This document shows positions 15,948 through 22,742 of a DNA stretch of 27,082 bases, piece by piece. Within the stretch, counting starts at the first letter, position 1; each line of letters opens with the position of its first letter. The stretch is from positions 1 through 27,082 of the forward strand of contig JAWDMK010000007.1 of the NCBI GenBank assembly GCA_046536675.1. The letters run 5' to 3'. A program made the translations under genes and the position numbers. Under the pieces are notes generated by a model, which was not told the DNA's origin, searched no databases, and saw only the letters and a list, made by a program, of their open reading frames with translations. This DNA comes from JAGDYD01 sp046536675 (GTDB lineage: Archaea > Micrarchaeota > Micrarchaeia > Micrarchaeales > CABMGC01).

Positions 15948-16020
15948 GCGATCGTAGTCTAGCCTGGTAGGACTTTGGCCTTCCAAGCCAACGACCCGGG
16001 TTCAAATCCCGGCGATCGCA
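15948..16020 (+). tRNA. tRNA-Gly (anticodon TCC)
   Basis: 73 nt. Acceptor GCGATCG/CGATCGC, discriminator A; anticodon stem TTGGC/GCCAA with loop CTTCCAA (anticodon TCC); T arm CCGGG-TTCAAAT-CCCGG. No intron and no CCA. Bases 1-26 and the T arm equal those of tRNA-Gly(GCC) at 14144. A TATA-like GCTTTAAAAAC about 30 nt upstream could start it. Confidence 0.95.
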
Positions 16021-16058
16021 TACATGGCTCAGTTATTTCTAAGGAAAGATGGTTTGTG

Positions 16059-16613
16059 ATGATGGCTGGAGATATAATAGAAGAATTTACAGCAAAAGAT
16101 GGTAGAAAATTTATACTGCGAGTCCCCACTATGAATGATCTAAGTACATATCTTGACTTTATAAATGAATTAGTTAGAGAAGGTGCTGAAATTCAGTTAA
16201 ACAAGGAGCAAACTTACGAACAAGAGAAAGAATATCTGAAAGAAAAGCTAGAAAAGATCGCTTCTGGAGACGAAATTTGTGTATCTGTTTTTCTAAACGA
16301 TAAACTGGTTGGCGATGCTGAAATAGTTAGAAATCCAGGAAGAAGTTTTACAACAGGAACGCTTGGGATCTCATTATTAGAAGGATATAGAGATATTGGG
16401 CTTGGTACTGAGATAATGAAAATACTTCTTGAAAAAGCAAAAGAAGCAGGATATAGAATGGTAATATTAAATGTTTATGCAGATAATTTAAGAGCGATAC
16501 ATCTCTATGAAAAGTTTGGGTTTGTGAGAGCAGGTACTATCCCAAAGTATGCTTACTTTGAAGGCAAAGGATTTGTTGACTCAATTACAATGTATAAATT
16601 CTTGCAAGAATGA
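16059..16613 (+). CDS. GNAT-family N-acetyltransferase
   Basis: 184 aa from ATG 16059. The frame is open back into tRNA-Gly, but translation cannot start there. The core has the acetyl-CoA pyrophosphate loop RDIGLG (111-116) in GISLLEGYRDIGLGTEIM, the beta5 strand MVILNVYADN (134-143) and the typical ending HLYEKFGFVRAGTIPKYAY. It resembles RimL/RimJ-like or L-amino-acid acetyltransferases, and its substrate cannot be told. No promoter is visible in the 38 bp after the tRNA, so co-transcription with tRNA-Gly(TCC) is likely. An 11-codon open frame from ATG 16024 ends in TGATG, overlapping this start. A second ATG directly follows at 16062. Confidence 0.88.
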   Translation: MMAGDIIEEFTAKDGRKFILRVPTMNDLSTYLDFINELVREGAEIQLNKEQTYEQEKEYLKEKLEKIASGDEICVSVFLNDKLVGDAEIVRNPGRSFTTGTLGISLLEGYRDIGLGTEIMKILLEKAKEAGYRMVILNVYADNLRAIHLYEKFGFVRAGTIPKYAYFEGKGFVDSITMYKFLQE

Positions 16614-16658
16614 ATTTGATCAAAAATAAGATAGAGGGTAGAGCTCAGATAAAAAAGC

Positions 16659-18182
16659 TTATCGAGGAACTATTTTGAAAAGCTCGCCTTCTGTCCAGAG
16701 ATTTGGGCCTGTATCTACTTTATAAGAGGTAATATTAACAAGCGAACAATTGTCGCCAAGCCAAGAAATTAGCGAGGCATTGTTTTGCTCCGCTGCAAAA
16801 TTGTTAAAGGAATTGATTAGCATTGCTCTGTAATAGCTTGGCGTACATACTGGACCAGCAGAAGAGAAATTTATTCCATTGAAACCAGAGAGGAATTCTA
16901 GATACTGTTGATCAAGGCCTTGGAGCATACTTGATATATATACTCTGTTTGCATGGGTCTCAGTTATCACATGTAGAAGTGTGGAATATAATGTATTGTA
17001 GCTCCTTACTCCAAGATTATAATAGTAAAGTGCATGGTAAGTTGGAAGATTAAGAAATGTTGTGTATAAAATTATTATGATTATGACAAAAGATGGTATT
17101 GCTTTGCTTTCTTTTTTTACAGAATTGTATAATACACTTAGTGTATATGCAGCAAGTATCGCAATGGGTGCTGCTATAATCGCCATATATCTAGATATAA
17201 CAGAGATCGGCATGTACTGGCTTAACGACTTTGTGCCGAAGAAGATATATAGCATTGGAATCAATATTATCAAAGAAAAAAATATTATTACCTTATTTTT
17301 CCTTGCAATGCCTATAATTGCGCCAATGAATGCAAGCACTATGATAAGCCCCATGGGGAATGTCTGTGGATTTATTTGATGCCATCCTTGTATGTGCAGA
17401 AGGTAAATAGGGTTTACAGAAATGCTAAGCGCATCTATATTATTAGAAAGAGTTGTTGGGGCCATATTTACAAATGCCGTTGCATATATATGTAGATTAA
17501 AGAGTGGATTTCCTGCAATAAGATAAAAATAAAGCATCATTATTAGCAGTGGTATTATCATTCCAACAAATGCGTATGCAAGCATGCGCTTGTATTTTCT
17601 GAACTTTTTATGCGCATATAGATATGCAAGACTTATAAGAAATGATGCAATCATTATTGCCCCTGCTGTTTTGACGAGCATTGTTAATGCAATAAAAAAT
17701 CCCGCAAGAAACATTGCACGTTCTGACTTCAATTCAATTGCGTCGTATATGTAATAGCATGCTATTGCTACAGTGAGGCCTGTAAATATATCAGGCAATG
17801 CCCTTGATGTATAGCCGACAACAAAAGGAGCGATTGCATATAAAAACGATGCGATGCCTCCAAAATAATCATTAAACATCTTTCTGCCAAGAAAGAATAT
17901 TACTATTATTGTTGCGAAGTATTCAACAAGGCTTGGCAATGCAGCCTGCAAAGGACCATAGCCAAATAGGAGAAATGACAAGGCAATGCTTGCGATTGTA
18001 AGCGTTTCAACAGTGAATGGAATGCTATTAGGTCTAAATGTACCTTGGAGCATTTGTTGTGCTGAAAATATGTAGTAGTTGTCATCAAAGTAAACAAATG
18101 GCCCAGAGTAGAAGATATAAGAAAGTACAACCGCGGTAAATAATACCAAACCCAATATTATTATTTCTTTTGTATTAGCCAT
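16659..18182 (-). CDS. GT-C family membrane glycosyltransferase (PMT/ArnT-like)
   Basis: 507 aa from ATG 18182; a TTG at 18191 is the weaker alternative. The first helix (about 5-27) is followed by the GT-C acidic pair in YFDDNYYIF (Asp33-Asp34). About eleven helices follow up to residue 385, with short loops containing the family-like GYTSRALPDIFTGL and ALTMLVKTAGAI (the Ala-Leu-Pro-Asp and Lys-x-x-Gly segments of PMT-like enzymes). The last 120 residues are extracytoplasmic, with four cysteine-free sequons near the end. It presumably transfers a sugar from a polyprenyl-phosphate donor on the outer membrane face. A TATA box 27 nt before the ATG is shared with the divergent tRNA-Met. It is the smallest of three GT-C-type proteins in the window. 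Confidence 0.78.
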   Translation of the reverse strand: MANTKEIIILGLVLFTAVVLSYIFYSGPFVYFDDNYYIFSAQQMLQGTFRPNSIPFTVETLTIASIALSFLLFGYGPLQAALPSLVEYFATIIVIFFLGRKMFNDYFGGIASFLYAIAPFVVGYTSRALPDIFTGLTVAIACYYIYDAIELKSERAMFLAGFFIALTMLVKTAGAIMIASFLISLAYLYAHKKFRKYKRMLAYAFVGMIIPLLIMMLYFYLIAGNPLFNLHIYATAFVNMAPTTLSNNIDALSISVNPIYLLHIQGWHQINPQTFPMGLIIVLAFIGAIIGIARKNKVIIFFSLIILIPMLYIFFGTKSLSQYMPISVISRYMAIIAAPIAILAAYTLSVLYNSVKKESKAIPSFVIIIIILYTTFLNLPTYHALYYYNLGVRSYNTLYSTLLHVITETHANRVYISSMLQGLDQQYLEFLSGFNGINFSSAGPVCTPSYYRAMLINSFNNFAAEQNNASLISWLGDNCSLVNITSYKVDTGPNLWTEGELFKIVPR

Positions 18183-18204
18183 AGCATTCAAAAGTAAAAT
18201 TAAA

Positions 18205-18214
18205 TATATTTATA
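18205..18214. promoter_or_regulatory. TATA element shared by divergent GT-C gene and tRNA-Met
   Basis: The only AT-box in the 56-bp gap is TATATTTATA. On the minus strand it reads TATAAATATA, 27 nt before ATG 18182. On the plus strand TTAAATATATTTATAG is centred about 29 nt before the tRNA 5' end at 18239. One element at the right distance in both directions suggests a bidirectional promoter. Confidence 0.5.
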
Positions 18215-18238
18215 GCTTTAGCTTGAAAACTTATATTA

Positions 18239-18360
18239 GGCGGGGTAGCTCAGGTGGTTAGAGCGCTAGACTCATAGGCAAAGCCTTATGAGTGATGAGC
18301 CTTTTTGGCTGTGATCGCTAAGAAATCTAGAGGTCGCGTGTTCGAATCCCGCCCCCGCCA
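18239..18360 (+). tRNA. tRNA-Met (anticodon CAT) with a 48-nt intron after position 37
   Basis: Exons give a 74-nt tRNA: acceptor GGCGGGG/CCCCGCC, discriminator A, D stem GCTC/GAGC, anticodon stem CTAGA/TCTAG, and spliced loop CTCATAA (anticodon CAT). The intron is 18277-18324, at the canonical archaeal 37/38 site. The anticodon stem lacks the GGG/CCC of initiators, so this is elongator Met; tRNA-Ile2 (modified CAT) is the alternative. Oddities: the T stem GCGTG/CCCGC has one U-C mismatch, and the expected bulge-helix-bulge is weak (CTCA against TAAG has a C-A mismatch), while the intron contains GCCTTATGAG, which can pair with exon CTCATAGGC. Confidence 0.88.
18277..18324 (+). other. tRNA-Met intron
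   Basis: 48 nt between A37 and A38. It contains a small hairpin AGCC-TTTTT-GGCT and the segment TTATGAG complementary to the exon's anticodon loop. It must be removed by the splicing endonuclease; with a poor 4-bp central helix it would count as a relaxed motif. Confidence 0.75.
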
Positions 18361-18515
18361 AATTTTATTTAAAGCCATTTTTAGAGCACAATAATAAAAA
18401 CAAAAAACAAAACTGCTCGACTACAAGACAAAGACTTTAAAAAAGGAATAGGAGAAATGAAGCAATAAATTTCAATTTTTATTAGCTGCTATAATCTAAC
18501 GGATAATTAGGAAAT

Positions 18516-18750
18516 GTGGCGTGCCGTAGCCTTCCTTCTGTTTTAGGTGGCATTCGACTAAGCGGCTAATAGCCTTGCACGCTCACAGCATGCGCATCGG
18601 AACGTTTCAACCCCACCACTGCGCTCGTCTTGTCATCGCTTAATGCAGTGAAGGAGTGCGTTTCTGCTCCGAATTAGGCCTTAAGCCATGCATGCTCTGC
18701 GTGGGAAGAGCTTCCTCCCTTCGAATGAGGGTTAGCCACCCGCACGCCAC
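18516..18750 (-). ncRNA. rnpB: RNase P RNA (compact)
   Basis: A 235-nt RNA on the minus strand, the catalytic RNA that trims tRNA 5' leaders. Its ends pair perfectly (P1: GTGGCGTGC at 18750-18742 with GCACGCCAC at 18524-18516). Near the 5' end GGGAGGAAGCTC is the CR-I region; near the 3' end ACAGAAGGAAGGCT is CR-V. They form helix P4: AGC-U-CUUCC (18712-18704) pairs with GGAAGGCU (18535-18528), leaving the single bulged U that is universal in P4. The middle contains several GC-rich hairpins. It is noticeably shorter than usual archaeal RNase P RNAs. An A/T box (18769-18784) about 26 nt upstream can serve as its promoter. The 155 bp between it and tRNA-Met are AT-rich with T-runs on the minus strand, with no further gene seen. 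Confidence 0.85.
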
Positions 18751-18786
18751 AAATATAATAGGCTTCTTCTGATTTTTATTTTTATC

Positions 18787-20106
18787 TCACGGCGCTAATC
18801 TATTTATCATTCTAGGGAAAGGTATAGCATCTCTTATATGGTCTAGGTTAAGGAGCCACTTGATAACCCTTTCCATACCCATTCCAAAGCCAGCATGGGG
18901 AACAGAACCATAACGTCTAAGATCAAGCCACCACTGGTAATTTTCTAGATTGAATTTTACACCTTTTATCTGTTCAATCTCGTGTATCCTTTCCATCAGC
19001 TTATCCATCTGCCACTCTCTTTCTGTGCCTCCTATTATTTCACCATGCCCATGGGGTGCCTGCATGTCTGCGCCAAGCACAACCCTTGGATCCTTCGGAT
19101 CGACCCTTGCATAGAATGCCTTAAGCTCCTTAGGCCAAGCATATACAAAGATTGGCTTATCCTCATCTTCTGTTAACATTTTTTCTTCAGGCACGCCAAA
19201 ATCATCTCCCCACTTCAGGTTGCCACCCTTGCTATTTATTATCTCTATTGCTTCTTCATATTTTATTCTTTTGAAAGGTGGCTTTATCTTCTTTAGGTCA
19301 TCAGCATTGACGCCAAGAGCCTTTAGCAAATCTTCGTTCTCAGCAAGCTTATTTGCTATATAGCTCACAAGCCTCTCTTGCAGCTTCATGCTCTTATCGT
19401 TGTTGTAATATGCCATTTCTGGTTCAAGATGCCAATACTCCGCCAAGTGCTTTGTAGTTCTAGACTTCTCAGCCCTGTATGATGGAGCAAAAGAATAAAC
19501 TTTTTCCAAAACAGGAACCATAGCTTCTGCATATAGCTGAGATGATTCTGTAAGATAAGCCTTCTGGTCAAAATATTTTACCTCAAACAGATCCGCACCT
19601 GTTTCGCCACCAGCCATTGTTATGAGAGGAGGTGTTATCTCGTAGAAACCTTTGCTATCAAGAAACTTTCTTGCATATCTGAATATAAGAGAACGAGCCT
19701 TCATTATGTTGGTCATTCTTTGACTTCTTAGCCAAAGATGGCGCTTATCCAAAAGAAGCTCTGTGCTCTGGTATTCTGTTATAGGGAAAGGCTCGGCAAC
19801 ATGAACATTCTTAAAGCTGCTTGCCTGCAGTTCAAAGCCTGTTGGGGCCCGCTGATCTTGCTTAACAACACCTTTTACAATAATACTAGACTCTATTGTT
19901 GCCTCCTGCGCATCCTTCCATGAATTTGCGTTAACACTATCCTTCTTAACAGCTATTTGCATTATGCCTGTCCTGTCTCTGATGATTACAAAAATTATGC
20001 CACCGCTTTCTCTTTTTCTATAAACCCAGCCTCTAAGTGTAACCTCTTTGCCAACTTTCTTTACAGCATCTTCTACATACAAAAAACCACCATTTATTAG
20101 TATCAT
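18787..20106 (-). CDS. asnS: Asparaginyl-tRNA synthetase
   Basis: 439 aa class IIb synthetase that charges tRNA-Asn. The N-terminal OB-fold anticodon-binding domain (about 1-105) has VTLRGWVYRKRESGGIIFVI. Motif 2 is SYRAEKSRTTKHLAEYW with LEPEMAY, and motif 3 is GFGMGMERVIKWL. The AEKSRT/EYW wording and the terminal HIRDAIPFPR are AsnRS signatures; archaeal AspRS has NIREAxxFPRD and a different motif 2. Length is normal. The ATG at 20106 is preferred over the TTG one codon upstream. An AsnRS means Asn-tRNA can be made directly rather than only by GatCAB amidation. The gene lies 36 bp upstream of the RNase P RNA on the same strand. Confidence 0.93.
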   Translation of the reverse strand: MILINGGFLYVEDAVKKVGKEVTLRGWVYRKRESGGIIFVIIRDRTGIMQIAVKKDSVNANSWKDAQEATIESSIIVKGVVKQDQRAPTGFELQASSFKNVHVAEPFPITEYQSTELLLDKRHLWLRSQRMTNIMKARSLIFRYARKFLDSKGFYEITPPLITMAGGETGADLFEVKYFDQKAYLTESSQLYAEAMVPVLEKVYSFAPSYRAEKSRTTKHLAEYWHLEPEMAYYNNDKSMKLQERLVSYIANKLAENEDLLKALGVNADDLKKIKPPFKRIKYEEAIEIINSKGGNLKWGDDFGVPEEKMLTEDEDKPIFVYAWPKELKAFYARVDPKDPRVVLGADMQAPHGHGEIIGGTEREWQMDKLMERIHEIEQIKGVKFNLENYQWWLDLRRYGSVPHAGFGMGMERVIKWLLNLDHIRDAIPFPRMINRLAP

Positions 20107-20176
20107 CAAAGGGTTTTAAAAGGCTTTTCTACAAATACAAAATTTAAGACAAATATTTAAAGCTTTAAATAGCAAA

Positions 20177-20569
20177 ATGGATTGTGGTTTAATGCTTGCA
20201 ATACTTTTACAGGCAGCAGCTAATGTTACAGGTAGCTACACTGTGCCACAACCATATTCGCTTATAATTGCAATTATAATAATAGCGCTTACCCTCTGGC
20301 TTGGATATATATTCATAAAGGATATAATAAAAGTAATTTTTGTTCTGATAGCACTTTACTTACTAGCTTCTATAGGCTATAGCTTCTTAACAACAAGCAC
20401 CCTAAGCCTTAGCGGTATAGCTTCGTTTACAACAAGCATAATAGATTTCTTCAAATATGTGCTAGCCGCACCACATGTTATAAGCAACATAACGCACAAT
20501 TTAACCAAAACAACCCCAGCCAATGCAATATCAAGCAATGTGATTAATGCTACAAATACAACAAAATAG
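20177..20569 (+). CDS. Small membrane protein, two helices, 130 aa
   Basis: No family recognised. It has an N-terminal hydrophobic segment with an NVTGSY sequon, then two adjoining helices (about 28-47 IIAIIIIALTLWLGYIF and 50-68 IKVIFVLIALYLLASIGY), then a Ser/Thr/Asn-rich tail with sequons (NIT, NLT, NAT, NTT). ATG 20177 and ATG 20192 are both possible: a TTTAAATA box at 20164-20171 sits 25 nt before the second and would make that one leaderless. Its stop touches the region just before the MTA phosphorylase start (9 nt before ATG 20578), so the two are likely co-transcribed. No function is evident. Confidence 0.65.
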   Translation: MDCGLMLAILLQAAANVTGSYTVPQPYSLIIAIIIIALTLWLGYIFIKDIIKVIFVLIALYLLASIGYSFLTTSTLSLSGIASFTTSIIDFFKYVLAAPHVISNITHNLTKTTPANAISSNVINATNTTK

Positions 20570-20577
20570 TGGTTTTT

Positions 20578-21378
20578 ATGGTAGAAAAGGCTGAGATAGG
20601 CATTATTGGGGGCTCAGGAATATACGATGCAAGCTTCTTTAAAAATAGCAAAGAGATAACAATGCATACACCCTATGGGGCGCCAAGCGACAGCATAACA
20701 ATAGGAGAATATAACGGCAAAAGAATTGCGTTTATTCCAAGGCATGGAAGAGGGCATAAGATTCCGCCACACATGGTTAACTACAAGGCAAATATCTTTG
20801 CGCTCAAGGAACTTGGTGTGAAAAAAATTATAGGCATATCTGCTGTTGGTAGCTTGAATTTGAAGCTCAAGCCAGGCGAGCTTATTGTGCCAGACCAGTT
20901 CATTGATATGACAAAGAAAAGGGATTACACATTTTACAATGGGCCAAAGGTTGCACATATTTCTATGGCTGACCCTTTCTGCAAGTATATGAACAACATA
21001 ATAATCAACGAGGCGAAAGAGCTTGGCATAAAGATACACAATGGTGGCACTTATCTATGCATAGAAGGACCGAGATTTTCAACAAGGGCTGAAAGCAAGG
21101 TTTTCGCAAATGTATTTAAGGCAGACATAATAGGCATGACCCTTGTTCCTGAAATTAACCTTGCGTGCGAATCTGAGATGTGCTACTCAATGATTGGTAT
21201 GATAACAGATTACGATGTTTTTGCAGAAATTCCAGTAAGCGCAAATGAAATTAAGGAAAATATGGCTAAAAATATAGAGAACACAAAAAGGCTTCTGCTC
21301 AATGTTTTAGAAAAAGTAGACCCAGAAAATGATAAAGAATGCAGCTGTTGCCACTCGCTCGATAATGCTTTTATGTAG
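20578..21378 (+). CDS. S-methyl-5'-thioadenosine phosphorylase
   Basis: 266 aa from ATG 20578; a GTG at 20569 overlapping the upstream stop is less likely. Family motifs in order: IIGGSGIYD (9-17), HTPYGAPSD (30-38), PRHGRGHKIPPH and NYKAN (about 54-72), SAVGSLN, then GTYLCIEGPRFSTRAES (157-173), GMT and TDYDVF (210-215). Asp211/Asp213 in TDYD are the residues that favour 6-aminopurines, pointing to methylthioadenosine rather than a 6-oxopurine nucleoside. The enzyme cleaves MTA with phosphate to adenine and methylthioribose-1-phosphate, recycling the polyamine/SAM by-product. A C-terminal CSCC (255-258) recalls the CXC redox/disulfide motif of Sulfolobus MTAP II. Convergent with the histone gene, stops abutting (TAGCTA). 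Confidence 0.92.
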   Translation: MVEKAEIGIIGGSGIYDASFFKNSKEITMHTPYGAPSDSITIGEYNGKRIAFIPRHGRGHKIPPHMVNYKANIFALKELGVKKIIGISAVGSLNLKLKPGELIVPDQFIDMTKKRDYTFYNGPKVAHISMADPFCKYMNNIIINEAKELGIKIHNGGTYLCIEGPRFSTRAESKVFANVFKADIIGMTLVPEINLACESEMCYSMIGMITDYDVFAEIPVSANEIKENMAKNIENTKRLLLNVLEKVDPENDKECSCCHSLDNAFM

Positions 21379-21573
21379 CTATTTTGCAAGCTCAATATCT
21401 GATTTCTCTACTGTTTTTCTCTTTGCATGCGCTGCAAGCTTTACAGCCTTCTTTGCTATAGAATAAGCATACCTATTTATAAGCCTTGAAAACTCTGCAA
21501 CTGCAGAGTCGCTTACTCTAACTGCGCCAGACTCGCGCAGTATCTTCTTTGCTGTAGATTCTGTTATCGCCAT
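21379..21573 (-). CDS. Archaeal histone
   Basis: 64 aa single histone fold. Alignment by eye to HMfB needs no gaps: DNA-contacting Arg19 (GAVRVSD), Arg52-Lys53-Thr54 in KRKTV, and the dimer-dimer contacts Leu46, His49 and Asp59 are all in register. It should therefore form dimers that polymerise along DNA and compact the chromosome. It is basic, without tails. A TATA box about 23 nt before ATG 21573 overlaps that of the divergent GNAT gene. It is one of the smallest complete histone folds, ending right after helix 3 (SDIELAK). Confidence 0.93.
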   Translation of the reverse strand: MAITESTAKKILRESGAVRVSDSAVAEFSRLINRYAYSIAKKAVKLAAHAKRKTVEKSDIELAK

Positions 21574-21587
21574 GATACCAGTAAATA

Positions 21588-21600
21588 TTAATATATAAAG
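21588..21600. promoter_or_regulatory. Overlapping bidirectional TATA element (histone / GNAT)
   Basis: The 43-bp gap contains TTAATATATAAAG. Plus-strand TTAATATATA is centred about 25 nt before GTG 21617; minus-strand CTTTATATAT is centred about 23 nt before ATG 21573. The two boxes share bases, so both leaderless transcripts probably depend on the same TBP site or compete for it. Confidence 0.5.
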
Positions 21601-21616
21601 GCTTAAAATATTATTT

Positions 21617-22090
21617 GTGGAGATTAGAAAGCTGAGCTACGGAGACTTCGATGGCTTATTTGAGTTGATAAGTGAGATATACGATGAAAATCCCTCTGCA
21701 ACATGGTTTGCGCAAAAACCGAGCATAGAAGAGGTTGAGGCGCTTCTTGGCTATAAGCTTGCTAAGATAGAGGATAAAGATGCTGTAGACTATGTGGCTT
21801 TGGAAAAGGATATTGTTGTGGGAGAGTGCGAGATAATAAAAGATGAATCAAACAACGGCTGGATTGGCATAATAGTTAAGAAGGGCTTTAGAAGAAAGGG
21901 GCTAGGTAGCATACTTTTGAAAAAATGCATACAAGCAGCAAGAAGGCTTGGTATAGAAAGCATTTTTGCAGAAGTATCAGCAACAAACAGTGCTATTGAG
22001 TTTTTCAAAAAGAATGGATTCGAGATTAAAAGTTTAGAGGATAAAGAAGGCAAGAGCATAGTTCTTCTCCAGCTTGTCAAGAAGGGATAG
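21617..22090 (+). CDS. GNAT-family N-acetyltransferase
   Basis: 157 aa from GTG 21617 (TATA 25 nt upstream; leaderless). The acetyl-CoA loop RRKGLG is at 92-97 within GWIGIIVKKGFRRKGLGS. The fourth strand GECEII (69-74) and beta5 IFAEVSATN (116-124), followed by AIEFFKKNGF, complete the fold. It resembles RimI-like protein or small-molecule acetyltransferases, and the substrate is unknown. Acetylation of the adjacent, divergently transcribed histone is tempting from location but unsupported. Its 3' end overlaps the convergent gene by 14 bp. Confidence 0.87.
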   Translation: MEIRKLSYGDFDGLFELISEIYDENPSATWFAQKPSIEEVEALLGYKLAKIEDKDAVDYVALEKDIVVGECEIIKDESNNGWIGIIVKKGFRRKGLGSILLKKCIQAARRLGIESIFAEVSATNSAIEFFKKNGFEIKSLEDKEGKSIVLLQLVKKG

Positions 22091-22694
22091 AATAATTGGC
22101 TATCAGCCTTCCACCAACTTGTGTTATATAGAATTGCTCACTATAATTTGCTCTATTAGAGGTATACAAAACACGCCAGACATTTGTGTAATTCTTTCCG
22201 AATATTGATACATTAGCAAAGAAAGAAGCACTTGCACTCACATTCGAATAGCCAAAGGCTTCAATATATTTTTGCGCTGCTGGAAAAGAGTAAACACGTG
22301 CTATTGCAACAGGATAAGAAGCGATAATATAATTTGAGTTATTTAGAAAGCCATATACTATGCAATCGCTTGTATAATTGTTCTCTACCCTATATACAAA
22401 TCCGAATTTTGGGTAATCAAATGAATAAGCATAAAAGCTCGGGCACGGGCTTGTTGCATTGTATATTACACTCATTATTATGTGCCAGCTTCCCGGATAT
22501 TGTGAAGGAGAGACATTTGTAATGTTTATTACTGCACCAGGATGTGAATTCTTAATGTCGCTCGTAACAAGAGTTATCGCTTCTGCCTCGCTCACCTGTG
22601 TTGCCATACCAAAGTGAACTATAAGGTAGTATAATAATGCAATAATAATTACTATTACAACAACAGCCATTATGCTTTTGGTGAGCAGATCCAT
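22077..22694 (-). CDS. Membrane-anchored extracytoplasmic protein, 205 aa
   Basis: No family recognised. Start ATG 22694 was chosen because TTTTTATATG lies about 25 nt upstream; the longer frame would begin with a TTG at 22739 upstream of that promoter. One N-terminal helix (AVVVIVIIIALLYYLIVHF, about 10-28) anchors it, and the rest is outside, beta-rich and dense in sequons (NIT, NVS, NAT, NYT, NNS, NYS). Residues 33-52 (SEAEAITLVTSDI) followed by a strand-rich stretch resemble a PepSY-like helix-strand plan, but I would not assign it. Two cysteines (in SPCPSF and SDCIVY) could form a disulfide. It lies 48 bp after DUF460 with its own promoter. Confidence 0.68.
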   Translation of the reverse strand: MDLLTKSIMAVVVIVIIIALLYYLIVHFGMATQVSEAEAITLVTSDIKNSHPGAVINITNVSPSQYPGSWHIIMSVIYNATSPCPSFYAYSFDYPKFGFVYRVENNYTSDCIVYGFLNNSNYIIASYPVAIARVYSFPAAQKYIEAFGYSNVSASASFFANVSIFGKNYTNVWRVLYTSNRANYSEQFYITQVGGRLIANYSIPS

Positions 22695-22742
22695 AAAAGG
22701 TCTCAATAAAACATATAAAAATAAATATATAAAAAACAAACG

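Noticed and set aside
15975..16058. Start of the GNAT gene inside tRNA-Gly(TCC)
   Set aside because: The frame is merely open through the tRNA; the residues encoded there do not fit the acetyltransferase fold, and ATG 16059 gives a normal-length protein.
18277..18324. C/D-box guide RNA in the tRNA-Met intron (GTGATGA at 18292-18298 looks like a C box)
   Set aside because: There is no CTGA D box at the expected position and no convincing D'/C' pair, so one 7-base match is not enough.
18361..18515. A second small RNA or gene between tRNA-Met and RNase P RNA
   Set aside because: The stretch is AT-rich with homopolymer runs, no paired GC segments, no tRNA-like arms and only trivial open frames; it is best seen as terminator/spacer DNA.
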